Notes: generated from the sequence alone by a model not told the origin. DNA of 64,000 nt from Streptomyces novaecaesareae (GCF_000716875.1 NZ_JNWQ01000023.1:21036-85035), one strand, 5' to 3'; shown: positions 26,283-34,893, numbered from the stretch's first letter. Numbers and translations are program-made.

Positions 26283-28057
26283 CACACGGCCTCACCCACC
26301 GGCTGGGCCGCCGCCTCGTCGCGGGTGACCACGGCCCGGTAGGCCGGCTCGGACCGCATCAGCTCCCGGTGCCGCCCGGCCGCGGCCACCCGGCCGTCGC
26401 GCAGCAGCACCACCCGGTCCGCCTGGTCGAGCAGCAGCGGGCTGGTCGCGAACACCACGGTGGTGCGGCCCGCCCGGGTGTCCCGCAGCCCGGTGGCGAT
26501 CCTGGACTCGGTGTGGGCGTCCACCGCGCTGGTCGGCTCGTCCAGCACCAGGACCGGCGGGTCCGCCAACAGGGCCCGGGCCAGGGCGAGCCGCTGGCGC
26601 TGCCCACCGGACAGCGAGCGCCCGCGCTCGGTGATCCGGGCGCGCATCGGGTCGCCCGCGCACTCCGGCGAGCCGTCCACCAGCGCCTCCAGCACGTCGT
26701 CCGACCGGGCGGCGGCCAGCGCCTCGGGCGCCGAGAGCCGGCCCGAGGACGGGACGTCGAACAGTTCGGCCAGCGTGCCCGAGAGCAGCACCGGCTCCTT
26801 GTCGTGGACCAGCACCGCCACCCTGGCCTCGGCCAGCGGCACCGTGTCCAGTTCCGTACCGCCGAGCCGCACGGAGGGCTGCTCCTGCTCGCCCTCGGCC
26901 AGCGGGACGTGGCCGCCGAGCCGTTCGGCGAGCGCCCCCGCGAAGTCCGGGTCTCCGCAGACCACCGCGGTCAGCTCGCCGGCCCGCGCGGTGAGCCCGC
27001 TCACCGGGTCGTGGAGGTCGGCCTTGGCCGGCCTGGTCAGCGAGGCCTCGGCCGCGCCCACGGTCCGGCTGAGCGACAGCACCCGGGCGGCCCGCCCGGA
27101 GGAGACCCGGGCGACGCTCCAGGCATGCGCCGCCTCGCCCAGGATCCGTAGCGGCGCCGCCAGGAAGGCGGTCGCGCCGTACACCGCGATCAGGGTGCCG
27201 ACGGCGAGCTCGCCGGAGGCCGCCAGCCGGGCTCCGTACCACGTGACACCGACCACGAACAGGCCTGGCAGCAGTACCTGTTGGGCCTGCATCAGGGACC
27301 AGATCCGGGCCGATCGCACGGCCGCCGCCCGGACCTTCTGGGACGCGGCCCGGTACCGCTCCAGGAACAGCTCCTCGCCGCCGATGCCGCGCAGCACCCG
27401 CAGCCCGGCCACCGTGTCGGCGGCCAGCTCGGTGGCCTTTCCGCCCAGCGCGCGCTGCTGCTCGTAGCGCCGCTCGAACGGCCCGATCAACGGCCAGACC
27501 GAGGCGGCCAGGACCGGGACGCCGAGCAGCACCCCGACGCCCAGCACCGGCTCGACCACCAGCACCACCGAGCTGACGGCCAGCCAGACGATCACCGCGG
27601 ACCGGACCCGGGCGACCAGCTCGACGTACCAGGCGATCCGCTCGACGTCCCCGCTGCCGACCGCGACGACCTCTCCGGTGGCGATCCGACGGGACAGCCC
27701 GGCCCCGAGGTGCGAGGCCTGCCGCGCCACCAACTGCCGCACCTGGCACGCGGCGTGCATCCAGTTCCAGACCGCCTGGCGGTGCGCCAGGACGGTGCCC
27801 GTAGCGGCGCCCGCGGCGAGCAGCAGGGCGAGCCCGCCGGCCCGCCAGATCCCGCCGGCGTCACCGTCGACGGCGGCCTGCACACCCAGGCCGAGCGGTA
27901 TCGGCAGGGCGGCCTGACACCCCATCTCGAGCAGGGTCCACCAGGTGGCGAGCAACTGCCCGCGCCGCTGGCTGCGCTGCAGCCAGCGCAGGAAGGCCAT
28001 GGGTGAGGCGAGGTCGGGACTGCCGGGATCGGCCAACGGCAGGGAGGAGAGCGGCAT
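26282..28057 (-). CDS. ABC exporter half-transporter, degenerate Walker A, intact signature
   Basis: A 591-aa fused membrane/ATPase subunit with six membrane helices. The expected Walker A is lost: the equivalent segment reads TAVVCGDPDFAGALAERLGG (near residue 364), without GxGKS. The signature LSGGQRQRLALARAL (near 480) and Walker B VLVLDEPTSAVD are intact. This complements the downstream partner, whose signature is altered. Start ATG 28057 has GGAGT upstream; it reads MPLSSLPLADPGSPDL. First gene of the pair. Regulation is not evident. Confidence 0.88.
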   Translation of the reverse strand: MPLSSLPLADPGSPDLASPMAFLRWLQRSQRRGQLLATWWTLLEMGCQAALPIPLGLGVQAAVDGDAGGIWRAGGLALLLAAGAATGTVLAHRQAVWNWMHAACQVRQLVARQASHLGAGLSRRIATGEVVAVGSGDVERIAWYVELVARVRSAVIVWLAVSSVVLVVEPVLGVGVLLGVPVLAASVWPLIGPFERRYEQQRALGGKATELAADTVAGLRVLRGIGGEELFLERYRAASQKVRAAAVRSARIWSLMQAQQVLLPGLFVVGVTWYGARLAASGELAVGTLIAVYGATAFLAAPLRILGEAAHAWSVARVSSGRAARVLSLSRTVGAAEASLTRPAKADLHDPVSGLTARAGELTAVVCGDPDFAGALAERLGGHVPLAEGEQEQPSVRLGGTELDTVPLAEARVAVLVHDKEPVLLSGTLAELFDVPSSGRLSAPEALAAARSDDVLEALVDGSPECAGDPMRARITERGRSLSGGQRQRLALARALLADPPVLVLDEPTSAVDAHTESRIATGLRDTRAGRTTVVFATSPLLLDQADRVVLLRDGRVAAAGRHRELMRSEPAYRAVVTRDEAAAQPVGEAV

Positions 28058-28586
28058 GACACTCCGATACGAACGGTGCGGAGGTACGGGGGAACACGTG
28101 GCACACGGGGAACACGGGTGCGAACGGGCACGCGCCGTACGGCACGGCGGCCCGGCTCACCCGAACGGCCCGAGCCGACGGGCGACGGCTGCGCGGCGCG
28201 AGGGCGCGGCGACTCGACACGTCCGGCGGGAGCACCGGACGGACACGGGAAGGGCACGAAGGGCCCTGATTTCAGGAGGTCATGTCCGCGAGCCTGCCAA
28301 CCCCGATGTGACCTGCGCAACAGGTTTTCCGTCGCCGCACCCGACCGCCCGAACGACGGACCCCCGGTCGACCACCCGCCCGACCACCCCACCCGCGCAC
28401 ACCCGCCCACGCAGCCTCACCAGGGGCCTCCGATGCCACCCCCCGACGGGCCTCGACCCCCCGACACCCCCGCCCGAGCCCCTGCAAACCTTCGCCCAAA
28501 ATTCGCCCATTCGGCGGGAACAATCCCGTTCCACAGCCAGTTGCCCCCCACTGGAAGCACCAACGACCAGGAGGGCACCCCGTCCC
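28058..28586. other. gene-free region between ABC exporter and aldo/keto reductase
   Basis: A 529-nt divergent intergenic region. The left part (28058-28260) is GC-rich with GGCACACGGGGAACACGGG-type short repeats. Around 28270-28340 the base composition drops and includes AGGAGGTC followed by ATG, but the frame stops after nine codons. The right part is C-rich. I see no larger gene; promoters for both flanking genes are expected here. Confidence 0.5.
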
Positions 28587-29450
28587 GTGAGCAACATCCC
28601 GAGCGTCACCCTCAATGACGGCGCGCAGATCCCGCAGCTCGGCTTCGGCGTGTGGCAGGTCCCGGACGGCGAGGCCACCGCCGCCGTGCGCTCCGCGATC
28701 GAGGCGGGCTACCGCTCCATCGACACCGCCGCCATCTACGAGAACGAGGCAGGCACCGGGGCGGCGATCGCCGAGGCACTGACGGGCGGCGTCGCCCGCG
28801 AGGACCTCTACATCACCACCAAGCTGTGGAACTCCGGCACCCGCGACTGGTCCGGCGAGCAGGGCCGCGACGCGGTGCTGCGCGAGTTCGACGCCTCGCT
28901 GGCCAAGCTCGGCCTCGACTACCTCGACCTGTACCTGATCCACTGGCCGCGCCCGATGCACGGCAGCTACCTGAACGTCTGGAAGGCGCTTGAGCAGCTG
29001 AAGGCGGACGGCCGGGTCAAGTCGATCGGCGTCTCCAACTTCGGCACCGAGCAGCTGACCCGCCTGCTCGACGAGGCCTCGGTCGTCCCGGTGCTGAACC
29101 AGGTCGAGCTGCACCCGTACTTCCCGCAGGAGGAGCTGCGCGCCTTCCACGCCCAGCACGGCATCGCCACCGAGGCGTGGAGCCCGCTGGGTCAGGGCGG
29201 CGAGCTGCTCGCCGAGCCGGCCCTGGTGAAGATCGCCGAGAAGCACGGCCGTACGGTCGCCCAGGTCGTGCTCCGCTGGCACCTGCAGAGCGGCGTGATC
29301 GCCATCCCGAAGTCGGTCACCCCGTCCCGGATCCGGGAGAACCTGGACGTCGCCGGCTTCGAGCTGGACGCCGAGGACCTCACCGCGATCGCCGCCGTCG
29401 CCACCGGCAAGCGCATCGGGCCGGACCCGCAGGGCTTCGACTGGAACTGA
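28587..29450 (+). CDS. aldo/keto reductase (2,5-diketogluconate reductase type)
   Basis: NADPH-dependent carbonyl reductase, 287 aa, with a TIM-barrel fold. The catalytic tetrad is visible: Asp and Tyr in GYRSIDTAAIYENE (near residues 44-57), Lys in ITTKLWN and His in LYLIHWPRP. The NADPH-binding end reads AIPKSVTPSRIRENLD near residue 237. I start at GTG 28587, with AGGAGG 12 nt upstream. The adjacent sequence upstream is unconserved. A strong hairpin follows at 29543. The physiological substrate is not predictable. Confidence 0.9.
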   Translation: MSNIPSVTLNDGAQIPQLGFGVWQVPDGEATAAVRSAIEAGYRSIDTAAIYENEAGTGAAIAEALTGGVAREDLYITTKLWNSGTRDWSGEQGRDAVLREFDASLAKLGLDYLDLYLIHWPRPMHGSYLNVWKALEQLKADGRVKSIGVSNFGTEQLTRLLDEASVVPVLNQVELHPYFPQEELRAFHAQHGIATEAWSPLGQGGELLAEPALVKIAEKHGRTVAQVVLRWHLQSGVIAIPKSVTPSRIRENLDVAGFELDAEDLTAIAAVATGKRIGPDPQGFDWN

Positions 29451-29542
29451 CCCCAGCCCAGGCACTGACCCAGCCGTCGCAGGCCCCGTACCCGGGCTCC
29501 CGCGACGGCGCAGGGCCTCTCGGGCCCTGACAGCCGGTCACA

Positions 29543-29583
29543 CCGAAGACCGCCCACACCATTCAGGAGCGGGCGGTCTTCGG
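29543..29583 (+). terminator. hairpin terminator after aldo/keto reductase
   Basis: CCGAAGACCGCCC (29543-29555) pairs perfectly with 29571-29583 over a 15-nt loop. It lies between the plus-strand reductase and the convergent MarR gene and can serve both strands. Confidence 0.85.
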
Positions 29584-29666
29584 CGTGCCACGATTCACCG
29601 GGCCGACAGCGACAGGCTCTCGGTCATTTGGCGAATCGTTTTGGCTGTTGTTCCCAAGGCTTGGCC

Positions 29667-30563
29667 TTAAAGCCTTGCCGCCTTGGCGATGAGTGCGAGC
29701 GCAGCCTCGTGCTCGCCGTCCTCCAGCGGAGCCAGCAGCAGCCGCTGGACCTCGGCCACCCCGGCGGCCGAGCGGTGCAGCAGGTCCTGTCCCGCCGGTG
29801 AGAGCGAGAGCAGGTTGCGCCGACCGTCCGAGGGGTCACGCCTGCGCTGCACCAGACCTCGGCGCACCAGCCGGCTCACCATCTCGGCCATCGTGGCCTT
29901 GTCCAGCGAGGCCAGCTCGCCGACCGTGCGCTGGTCGGCGCCCGGTTCCAGCTCCAGCGCGTCCAGCACCGCGTACTGCGGGGCCGTCAGCTCGGAGCCG
30001 ACGTGCTCCGACCAGAGCTTGGTGTGCACCTGCTGGCTCACCCTGATCAGGTAGCCGATCGCCCGCTGGGCGTCCAGTATCGGCCGCGCGTCCGTGAAGA
30101 CGGCGACCGCGGCGGGCTCCAGCCTGGCTATCTTGGCCATCACCCGGACGACCTCGACCTGCTCCTCCGCGCTGAGCGGCTCGAACAGGACGCGCTGCAC
30201 GCGGACCACACCTCCGGTGGCCTCGCGCACCGCCTGGGCGCCGCTCTGCGAGAGTGCGAGCAGCTTGCGCCGGCCGTCGGCCGGGTCGCGCCTGCGCAGC
30301 ACCAGGCCGCGGCGGACCAGCCGCGCGACCATCTCGGCCATCGTGGCCTTGTCCAGCGAGGCGCGCTCGCCGACCGTCCGCTGGTCCGCACCCGGTTCGA
30401 GGGCCAGGACCAACAGCACGGCGAACTGTGGAGCCGTGAGATCGGCTCCGACGTGCTCGGACCACAGACGGGTGTGAACCTGCTGTGCAACACGAATCAG
30501 GTGCCCGGGCGACTGCTGCAGTCGCGCGGACACGCGGGTTGTCGGGATCTCCCCCAGCACCAT
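29667..30563 (-). CDS. tandem double-MarR transcriptional regulator
   Basis: A 298-aa protein made of two full MarR domains in one chain, twice the normal length. Copy 1 spans about residues 18-150 and copy 2 about 168-298. Both contain QQVHT-x-LWSEHVG, EPGADQRTVGE, SLDKATMAEMV and the wing RRRDPxDGRR; over about 90 aligned residues roughly three quarters are identical by eye. The chain should fold as a covalent dimer. The start at ATG 30563 lies close to two tandem palindromes that look like its own operators. It is divergent from the FabG-like gene. Effector unknown; no frameshift is needed to read the fusion. Confidence 0.88.
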   Translation of the reverse strand: MVLGEIPTTRVSARLQQSPGHLIRVAQQVHTRLWSEHVGADLTAPQFAVLLVLALEPGADQRTVGERASLDKATMAEMVARLVRRGLVLRRRDPADGRRKLLALSQSGAQAVREATGGVVRVQRVLFEPLSAEEQVEVVRVMAKIARLEPAAVAVFTDARPILDAQRAIGYLIRVSQQVHTKLWSEHVGSELTAPQYAVLDALELEPGADQRTVGELASLDKATMAEMVSRLVRRGLVQRRRDPSDGRRNLLSLSPAGQDLLHRSAAGVAEVQRLLLAPLEDGEHEAALALIAKAARL

Positions 30564-30579
30564 GTATCCGTCCCGATGT

Positions 30580-30609
30580 CACACCCGGTGTGTGTGGGAC
30601 ACCCGGGTG
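30580..30609. promoter_or_regulatory. two tandem palindromes, candidate MarR operators
   Basis: CACACCCGGTGTG (30580-30592, 6+1+6 palindrome) and CACCCGGGTG (30600-30609, perfect) share the ACCCGG core. Their centres are about 18-19 nt apart, nearly two helix turns. The first begins 17 nt before the double-MarR start, where a bound repressor would block its own transcription or translation. Confidence 0.6.
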
Positions 30610-30802
30610 GGGCAGTAACGGCGAGTGGGCGTCCAGCTATGAGGGAGGGCGCTCCAGCCGTGCAGCCGGTGGCTGCTGGCGGACACTATACAAACGGCGG
30701 GCCCTTGCTGGCAGGCAGGGGCGGATAGTAGACGCAGGTTCGGCAACATTGGCATATTTACGCGCCGCGAACTACTTGCAGTAACCCGTTCTCAGCAGAA
30801 AC

Positions 30803-30814
30803 CCGACCGGTCGG
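30803..30814. promoter_or_regulatory. 12-bp palindrome upstream of FabG-like gene
   Basis: CCGACCGGTCGG is a perfect palindrome, and a further half-site ACCGACCG follows at 30820-30827. It lies 124 nt before the FabG-like start. A TetR-type operator is a reasonable guess, but no regulator is tied to it. Confidence 0.4.
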
Positions 30815-30937
30815 TCCTTACCGACCGTCACCTGCGTCTCTCCGCTCTGGTCGCGCTCCCTACCCGCCGGTAGGGTGTGGCCACCCTCTCCGGGGGCTCT
30901 CCCCCGGAGGCAACCCCCGAGAGAGACGAGAGCGAGC

Positions 30938-31705
30938 ATGACCGAGCAGAGCAGCACCCCCCGGGTCGCCGTCGTCACCGGTGCCGCCCGCGGCCTGGGT
31001 GCCGCCACCGCCGTCCGGCTGGCCGCCGACGGCTACGCGGTCGCCGTCCTGGACCTGGACGAGGCGGCCGGCAAGGACACCGTCGACCGGATCACCGCCG
31101 CGGGCGGAAAGGCCCTGGCCGTCGGTGCCGACGTCTCGGACGCCGAGCAGGTCCAGACCGCCGTCGACCGCGTGGTCGCCGAGCTCGGCACCCCCGTGGT
31201 CCTGGTCAACAACGCGGGCGTGCTCCGCGACAACCTGCTCTTCAAGATGTCCGAGTCCGACTGGGACACGGTCATGAACGTTCACCTCCGCGGCGCCTTC
31301 CTGATGACCCGCGCGGTGCAGAAGCACATGGTCGACGCCGGTTTCGGCCGCATCGTCAACCTGTCCTCCTCCTCCGCCCAGGGCAACCGCGGCCAGGCCA
31401 ACTACTCGGCCGCCAAGGCGGGCCTGCAGGGCTTCACCAAGACTTTGGCCATTGAGCTGGGCAAGTTCGGCATCACCGCCAACGCCGTCGCCCCCGGCTT
31501 TATCGCCACGGACATGACAGCAGCCACCGCGGCCCGGGTCGGCATGGACTTCGAAGACTTCAAGCGGGCTGCCGCCTCTCAGATCCCGGTCCAGCGCGTT
31601 GGTCTGCCTGAGGACGTGGCCCACACGATCTCCTTCCTGGCCAGCGAGGGCGCCGGCTTCGTCTCCGGCCAGGTGATCTACGTCGCGGGCGGCCCCCTCG
31701 ACTGA
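30938..31705 (+). CDS. FabG-like 3-oxoacyl-ACP reductase / short-chain dehydrogenase
   Basis: NADP-dependent short-chain dehydrogenase, 255 aa. The cofactor loop is VVTGAARGLGAATAVRLA near residues 12-29, NNAG lies near 90, and the catalytic Ser-Tyr-Lys is seen in NLSSSSAQGNRGQANYSAAK near 142-161. The C-terminus FVSGQVIYVAGGPLD is standard for FabG-type enzymes. The ATG at 30938 is chosen because family similarity begins there; GAGAG words are the only ribosome-binding candidate. It is monocistronic with its own terminator. Fatty acid elongation or polyhydroxyalkanoate metabolism are possible; the genomic context does not decide. Confidence 0.88.
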   Translation: MTEQSSTPRVAVVTGAARGLGAATAVRLAADGYAVAVLDLDEAAGKDTVDRITAAGGKALAVGADVSDAEQVQTAVDRVVAELGTPVVLVNNAGVLRDNLLFKMSESDWDTVMNVHLRGAFLMTRAVQKHMVDAGFGRIVNLSSSSAQGNRGQANYSAAKAGLQGFTKTLAIELGKFGITANAVAPGFIATDMTAATAARVGMDFEDFKRAAASQIPVQRVGLPEDVAHTISFLASEGAGFVSGQVIYVAGGPLD

Positions 31706-31730
31706 GCACGGAACCTACACAGGGTTACCA

Positions 31731-31767
31731 CGGAGCGGGAAGCCGGGCGGGCCGGCCTCCCGCTCCG
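31731..31767 (+). terminator. terminator after FabG-like gene
   Basis: CGGAGCGGGA (31731-31740) pairs with 31758-31767, and an inner GCCGG/CCGGC stem closes a 5-nt loop; one A-C mismatch separates the two stems. It is followed by TTTCCTTT, giving a textbook intrinsic terminator. Confidence 0.9.
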
Positions 31768-31866
31768 TTTCCTTTACCGGCGCTTTTGCAGAATCATTCG
31801 AAGACCACACTGATATTCGATCCGGGAATAGCGGAAATCACCCCCTGAGCCACCCCCGGGATGGCC

Positions 31867-31898
31867 TAATTGTCGATTTCACGGGAAAATGACAATTA
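31867..31898. promoter_or_regulatory. inverted repeat in A+T-rich leader of PAP2 gene
   Basis: TAATTGTC (31867-31874) and GACAATTA (31891-31898) form an 8-bp inverted repeat with a 16-nt spacer. It lies in a stretch (about 31785-31920) distinctly richer in A+T than the rest of the window, 40 nt before the PAP2 start. It could be an operator or an mRNA hairpin. Confidence 0.45.
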
Positions 31899-31937
31899 CC
31901 CCCGAAATGGCTCTGTCCGGCTGGGTAAGGTCACCCC

Positions 31938-32735
31938 GTGCAATCCAGAAGTACCCCAGCTCCCATTCCGCGACAGGGGCCGGACCACCGCACCGCCACC
32001 ACCGGCCTGGCCCTCCCCCGCTGCACCAGCGGGCCGGCCCGCCCCGACCCCCGTGAGCCCGGCTGGCCGCCGATGAGCCGACGGCGGGCCGCCCTGCTCG
32101 CCGCCACCCTCGCCGTCTACCTGCTGGTACTGGCCGGTGTCCTGCTCAACACCGCCCTGGTCGACCTCGACTGGTCGGTCCGCCTGCTGCGCCCGTACGA
32201 GCGGTGGCCCCGGCTGGAGCCGCTGCTCGACACCTGGGTGGTCGCCGGGCAGCGCGGCCCTTCCGCGATCGCCGCCTTCGCCTGGCTCGCCTGGCGCGCC
32301 CGCCGCCTCGGCCGGCTGCGCCCGCTGCTGGTCATGGGCATCGCGCTGCTGCTGCTCAATGTCACGGTCGGCGCGGTGAAGATCGTCACCGGTCGGCTCG
32401 GCCCGCACTACGCCCAGTACGTCGGCTCGCCCGAGCTCTTCTCCGGCGGCACCATCTTCCCCTCCGGCCACACCGCCAACGCCGTGGTCACCTGGGGCGT
32501 GCTCGCCTACCTCGCCGTCCGCTGGCGGCGCACCGGCGCGGTGATCGCCGCCGCGACCGCCTGCTCGATCGGCCTGACCACGGTCTACCTGGGCACCCAC
32601 TGGGTCACCGACGTGCTGGCCGGCTGGGCCGCCGGGCTGCTCGTCCTGCTCTCGCTGCCGCTGCTGGAACCCCTGGTCGCCGCCGCCGAACAACGGCTGC
32701 ACCGCCGTTTCGGCCGCCCGCCCCTGCCGTACTGA
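31938..32735 (+). CDS. PAP2 superfamily membrane phosphatase
   Basis: A 265-aa membrane phosphatase, probably acting on lipid phosphates such as phosphatidate or undecaprenyl pyrophosphate. The three acid-phosphatase motifs are visible: KIVTGRLGPHY (near residue 148), PSGHTAN (near 176) and TVYLGTHWVTDV (near 216), with hydrophobic helices between. I use GTG 31938, with AAGG 9 nt upstream; an ATG at 32073 would remove an unconserved 45-residue Pro/Arg tail and is a real alternative. No partner gene is on the same strand. Confidence 0.85.
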   Translation: MQSRSTPAPIPRQGPDHRTATTGLALPRCTSGPARPDPREPGWPPMSRRRAALLAATLAVYLLVLAGVLLNTALVDLDWSVRLLRPYERWPRLEPLLDTWVVAGQRGPSAIAAFAWLAWRARRLGRLRPLLVMGIALLLLNVTVGAVKIVTGRLGPHYAQYVGSPELFSGGTIFPSGHTANAVVTWGVLAYLAVRWRRTGAVIAAATACSIGLTTVYLGTHWVTDVLAGWAAGLLVLLSLPLLEPLVAAAEQRLHRRFGRPPLPY

Positions 32736-32831
32736 GAGCCCGCCGGGAGCCGCGCCAGGAACTCCACCGGGGCCGCACCGGGAAACCCCGCCGGCGGCCG
32801 CACCGGGCTCCGCCGACGCGGCGAGCCGGCG

Positions 32832-33050
32832 CTACCCCTCCCAGCTGCGCTCGACCACGCCGTCCCGCACCGCGAGGTTGAGCCGCCCCTGCCGGTACTC
32901 CATGGTCATCATCGCCCCCGGCTCCAGCACCCGGACCGAGGCCCAGCCGTGCCGCCGGGCCAGCTCCCGGGCGCGTTCGATCCGCAGCCCCGCGTACCCC
33001 TCGGCGTCCGGCCCCGCCGCACCCGACCCCACCGCGTCCGACCCCGACAT
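32832..33050 (-). CDS. I78-type protease inhibitor family protein
   Basis: A 72-aa protein. The segment WASVRVLEPGAMMTMEYRQG and the following RLNLAVRDGVVERSWEG match the I78 inhibitor pattern, in which a V-R-V-x-x-P-G loop is followed by T-x-x-Y-R-x-x-R-L-N. There is no signal peptide, so it is probably intracellular, and function as a true inhibitor is uncertain. It starts at ATG 33050 with GGGGGAGG upstream. It is divergent from the small membrane protein and convergent with the PAP2 gene. Confidence 0.7.
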   Translation of the reverse strand: MSGSDAVGSGAAGPDAEGYAGLRIERARELARRHGWASVRVLEPGAMMTMEYRQGRLNLAVRDGVVERSWEG

Positions 33051-33127
33051 CGCGCCTCCCCCGGCTAGCCCCCTCGGACGTACGCTGGAATCGTAGCCCG
33101 ACCCGCGTGGTCCGGAGGTGAACCGCG

Positions 33128-33400
33128 ATGCGCACCACCACCCCGCGACGGTGGCGCAGCGGCACCGAGCCGGCCACCGCCCGCAGCGACCTCAAGCTCC
33201 GCTACCTGCTCTCGCTCACCTTCACGCCGCTGTTCGTGCTGGCGACGGTGGGCTTCGCCGTCTGGGCGGCCGTCTCCCCGGTCGACGGCGCACCCAGCCG
33301 CGGCACCCTCACCGGCTTCGCCGTCGCGTGCGGTCTGCTCTCCCTGTTCGCCGTCGTCGATCTCGTGGTGGTCATCCGGCGCCGCCGGACGGAGCTCTGA
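33128..33400 (+). CDS. small two-helix membrane protein (DUF6343-like)
   Basis: A 90-aa protein. The basic N-terminus MRTTTPRRWRSGTEPATARS precedes two hydrophobic helices (about residues 29-50 and 63-82), and the chain ends IRRRRTEL. The GTEPATARSDLKLR segment resembles a small actinobacterial family that I recall as DUF6343; this is from memory. GGAGG lies 8 nt before ATG 33128. Role unknown. Confidence 0.65.
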   Translation: MRTTTPRRWRSGTEPATARSDLKLRYLLSLTFTPLFVLATVGFAVWAAVSPVDGAPSRGTLTGFAVACGLLSLFAVVDLVVVIRRRRTEL

Positions 33401-33416
33401 CGCGGTGTCTCCCACG

Positions 33417-33449
33417 GAGTGGGAAGTCGGCCCGGCCGACTTCCCACTC
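33417..33449. terminator. bidirectional hairpin terminator
   Basis: GAGTGGGAAGTCGGCC (33417-33432) is a perfect inverted repeat with 33434-33449 around a single central C. It lies between the small membrane protein (plus) and hpnO (minus), closing both. Confidence 0.85.
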
Positions 33450-33492
33450 CCGCGACGCAGACGTGACCACTCCCCGCGCCCGGCCCCGGGCC

Positions 33493-34893
33493 TCAGCGGC
33501 TGCCGACCGCCTGCTTCACCAGCGTCCGCCCGAAGTCCCACATCAGGCCGCTGCCCCGGTGGGCCTCGTCCATGATGTCGGTGAAGGCGTCCATGAACCG
33601 GTCCACATCGCGCTCGGTGATGATCAGCGGCGGGATCAGCTTGATCACCTCCAGGTGGTCCCCGGACACCTGGGTCAGGATCCGGTGCCGCTGCAGCAGC
33701 GGTACCACGACCATCTGCGCGAACAGCCCCTTGCGCGCCGCCTGCAGGGCCGTCCACCCGGTGCGCAGCTTGAGCGACTTGGGCCGGCCGAACTCGATGC
33801 CGATCATCAGCCCGCGCCCGCGCACCTCGGCGAGCAGCTCGTACTTGTCGACCAGCGCGGTCAGCCGGTCGCGGAACTGGTCGCCGATCCTGCGGGCGTT
33901 CTCCACCACCTTCTCGTCCCGCATCACCTCCAGGGTCGCCAGCCCGGCCGCCATGGCCTGGGCGTTCGACCCGAAGCTGGCCGAGTGCACCAGCACCCGG
34001 TCCATCGAGGAGTACACCTTCTCGAAGATCCAGCCCTTGCCGAGCGTCGCCCCGACCGGGACGTACCCCCCGGAGAGCGCCTTGGCCGCGCAGACCAGGT
34101 CGGGCAGCACCCCGTCCTCGTGCTGGTAGGCGAAGAACTCGCCGGTGCGGCCGATCCCGGTCTGCACCTCGTCACAGATCAGCAGCGCCTTGTGCTCGTG
34201 CAGCAGCGCCTGGGCGGCCCGCAGCCAGCCCGGCGGCGGTGCCTGGACGCCCTTGCCCTGGATCGGTTCGACGATCAGCGCGGCGACGTCGCCGCGCTTC
34301 AACTCCTTGGCCAGCGCGCCGAGATCGCCGAGCGGGATGGCGGTGTCCGGCAGCAGCGGGTCGAAGCCCTTGCGGAAGCCGTTCTCCCCGTTGACCGACA
34401 GCGAGCCGGCCGTCAGCCCGTGGAAGGCGTGGTCGGCGTAGAGGATCCGCCGGCGTCCGGTGGCGTACCGGGCGAACTTCAGCGCGGTCTCCACCGCCTC
34501 CGTCCCGCTGTTGCCGAAGAAGACCCGGTCCAGCCCGGGCGCGTACGAGAGCAGCCGCTCGGCCAGCAGCCCGGGCAGCGGCGAGCAGTCGAAGCGGACC
34601 AGGTCCGGCAGGTCCAGGTCCATCACCTGCTGGATCGCCGAGCGCACCACCGGGTGGTGGCGGCCGAGCGCGAAGATGCCGAAGCCGGCCAGCATGTCGA
34701 GGTACTCGTTGCCCTCGGCGTCGTAGAAGTACGGGCCCGAGGCACGCTCGTAGTACTTGTCGAAGCCGATGGTGTGGAGCATCCGGGACAGCTGCGGGTT
34801 GAGGTAGCGGTTGTTCAACTCGTAGCGCTCGGCGCCGCGTTCGGCGATCAGGGCGGCGAGGTCGAAGGCGGGGCGGTCTGGTTCAGCCGGCAT
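33493..34893 (-). CDS. hpnO: HpnO-type class III aminotransferase (hopanoid amination)
   Basis: Pyridoxal-phosphate aminotransferase of 466 aa, last gene of the hopanoid run. The cofactor-lysine region is [19 protein letters not shown] near residue 275, with [15 protein letters not shown] before it near 238 and [18 protein letters not shown] near 125. By position and type it should convert a ribosyl-/formyl-hopane to aminobacteriohopanetriol, as described for hopanoid clusters. Its start at 34893 overlaps the dxs end by 11 nt, so the two are co-translated. Confidence 0.85.
   Translation of the reverse strand: MPAEPDRPAFDLAALIAERGAERYELNNRYLNPQLSRMLHTIGFDKYYERASGPYFYDAEGNEYLDMLAGFGIFALGRHHPVVRSAIQQVMDLDLPDLVRFDCSPLPGLLAERLLSYAPGLDRVFFGNSGTEAVETALKFARYATGRRRILYADHAFHGLTAGSLSVNGENGFRKGFDPLLPDTAIPLGDLGALAKELKRGDVAALIVEPIQGKGVQAPPPGWLRAAQALLHEHKALLICDEVQTGIGRTGEFFAYQHEDGVLPDLVCAAKALSGGYVPVGATLGKGWIFEKVYSSMDRVLVHSASFGSNAQAMAAGLATLEVMRDEKVVENARRIGDQFRDRLTALVDKYELLAEVRGRGLMIGIEFGRPKSLKLRTGWTALQAARKGLFAQMVVVPLLQRHRILTQVSGDHLEVIKLIPPLIITERDVDRFMDAFTDIMDEAHRGSGLMWDFGRTLVKQAVGSR

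Larger units (their letters stand above)
30564..30937. promoter_or_regulatory. divergent promoter region, double-MarR / FabG-like gene
   Basis: A 374-nt gap without a credible gene. It contains the tandem palindromes at 30580-30609, a TATACA-like -10 word in ACTATACAAACGG near 30684-30696, an A+T-rich stretch near 30745-30790, and a separate GACCGGTC palindrome near 30808. This is the only lower-GC control region in this part of the window. Confidence 0.6.

Noticed and set aside
28282..28311. AGGAGG followed by ATG and a nine-codon frame (leader peptide?)
   Set aside because: The spacing of 2 nt is too short, and no attenuator-like hairpins or regulatory codons follow; kept only as a curiosity.
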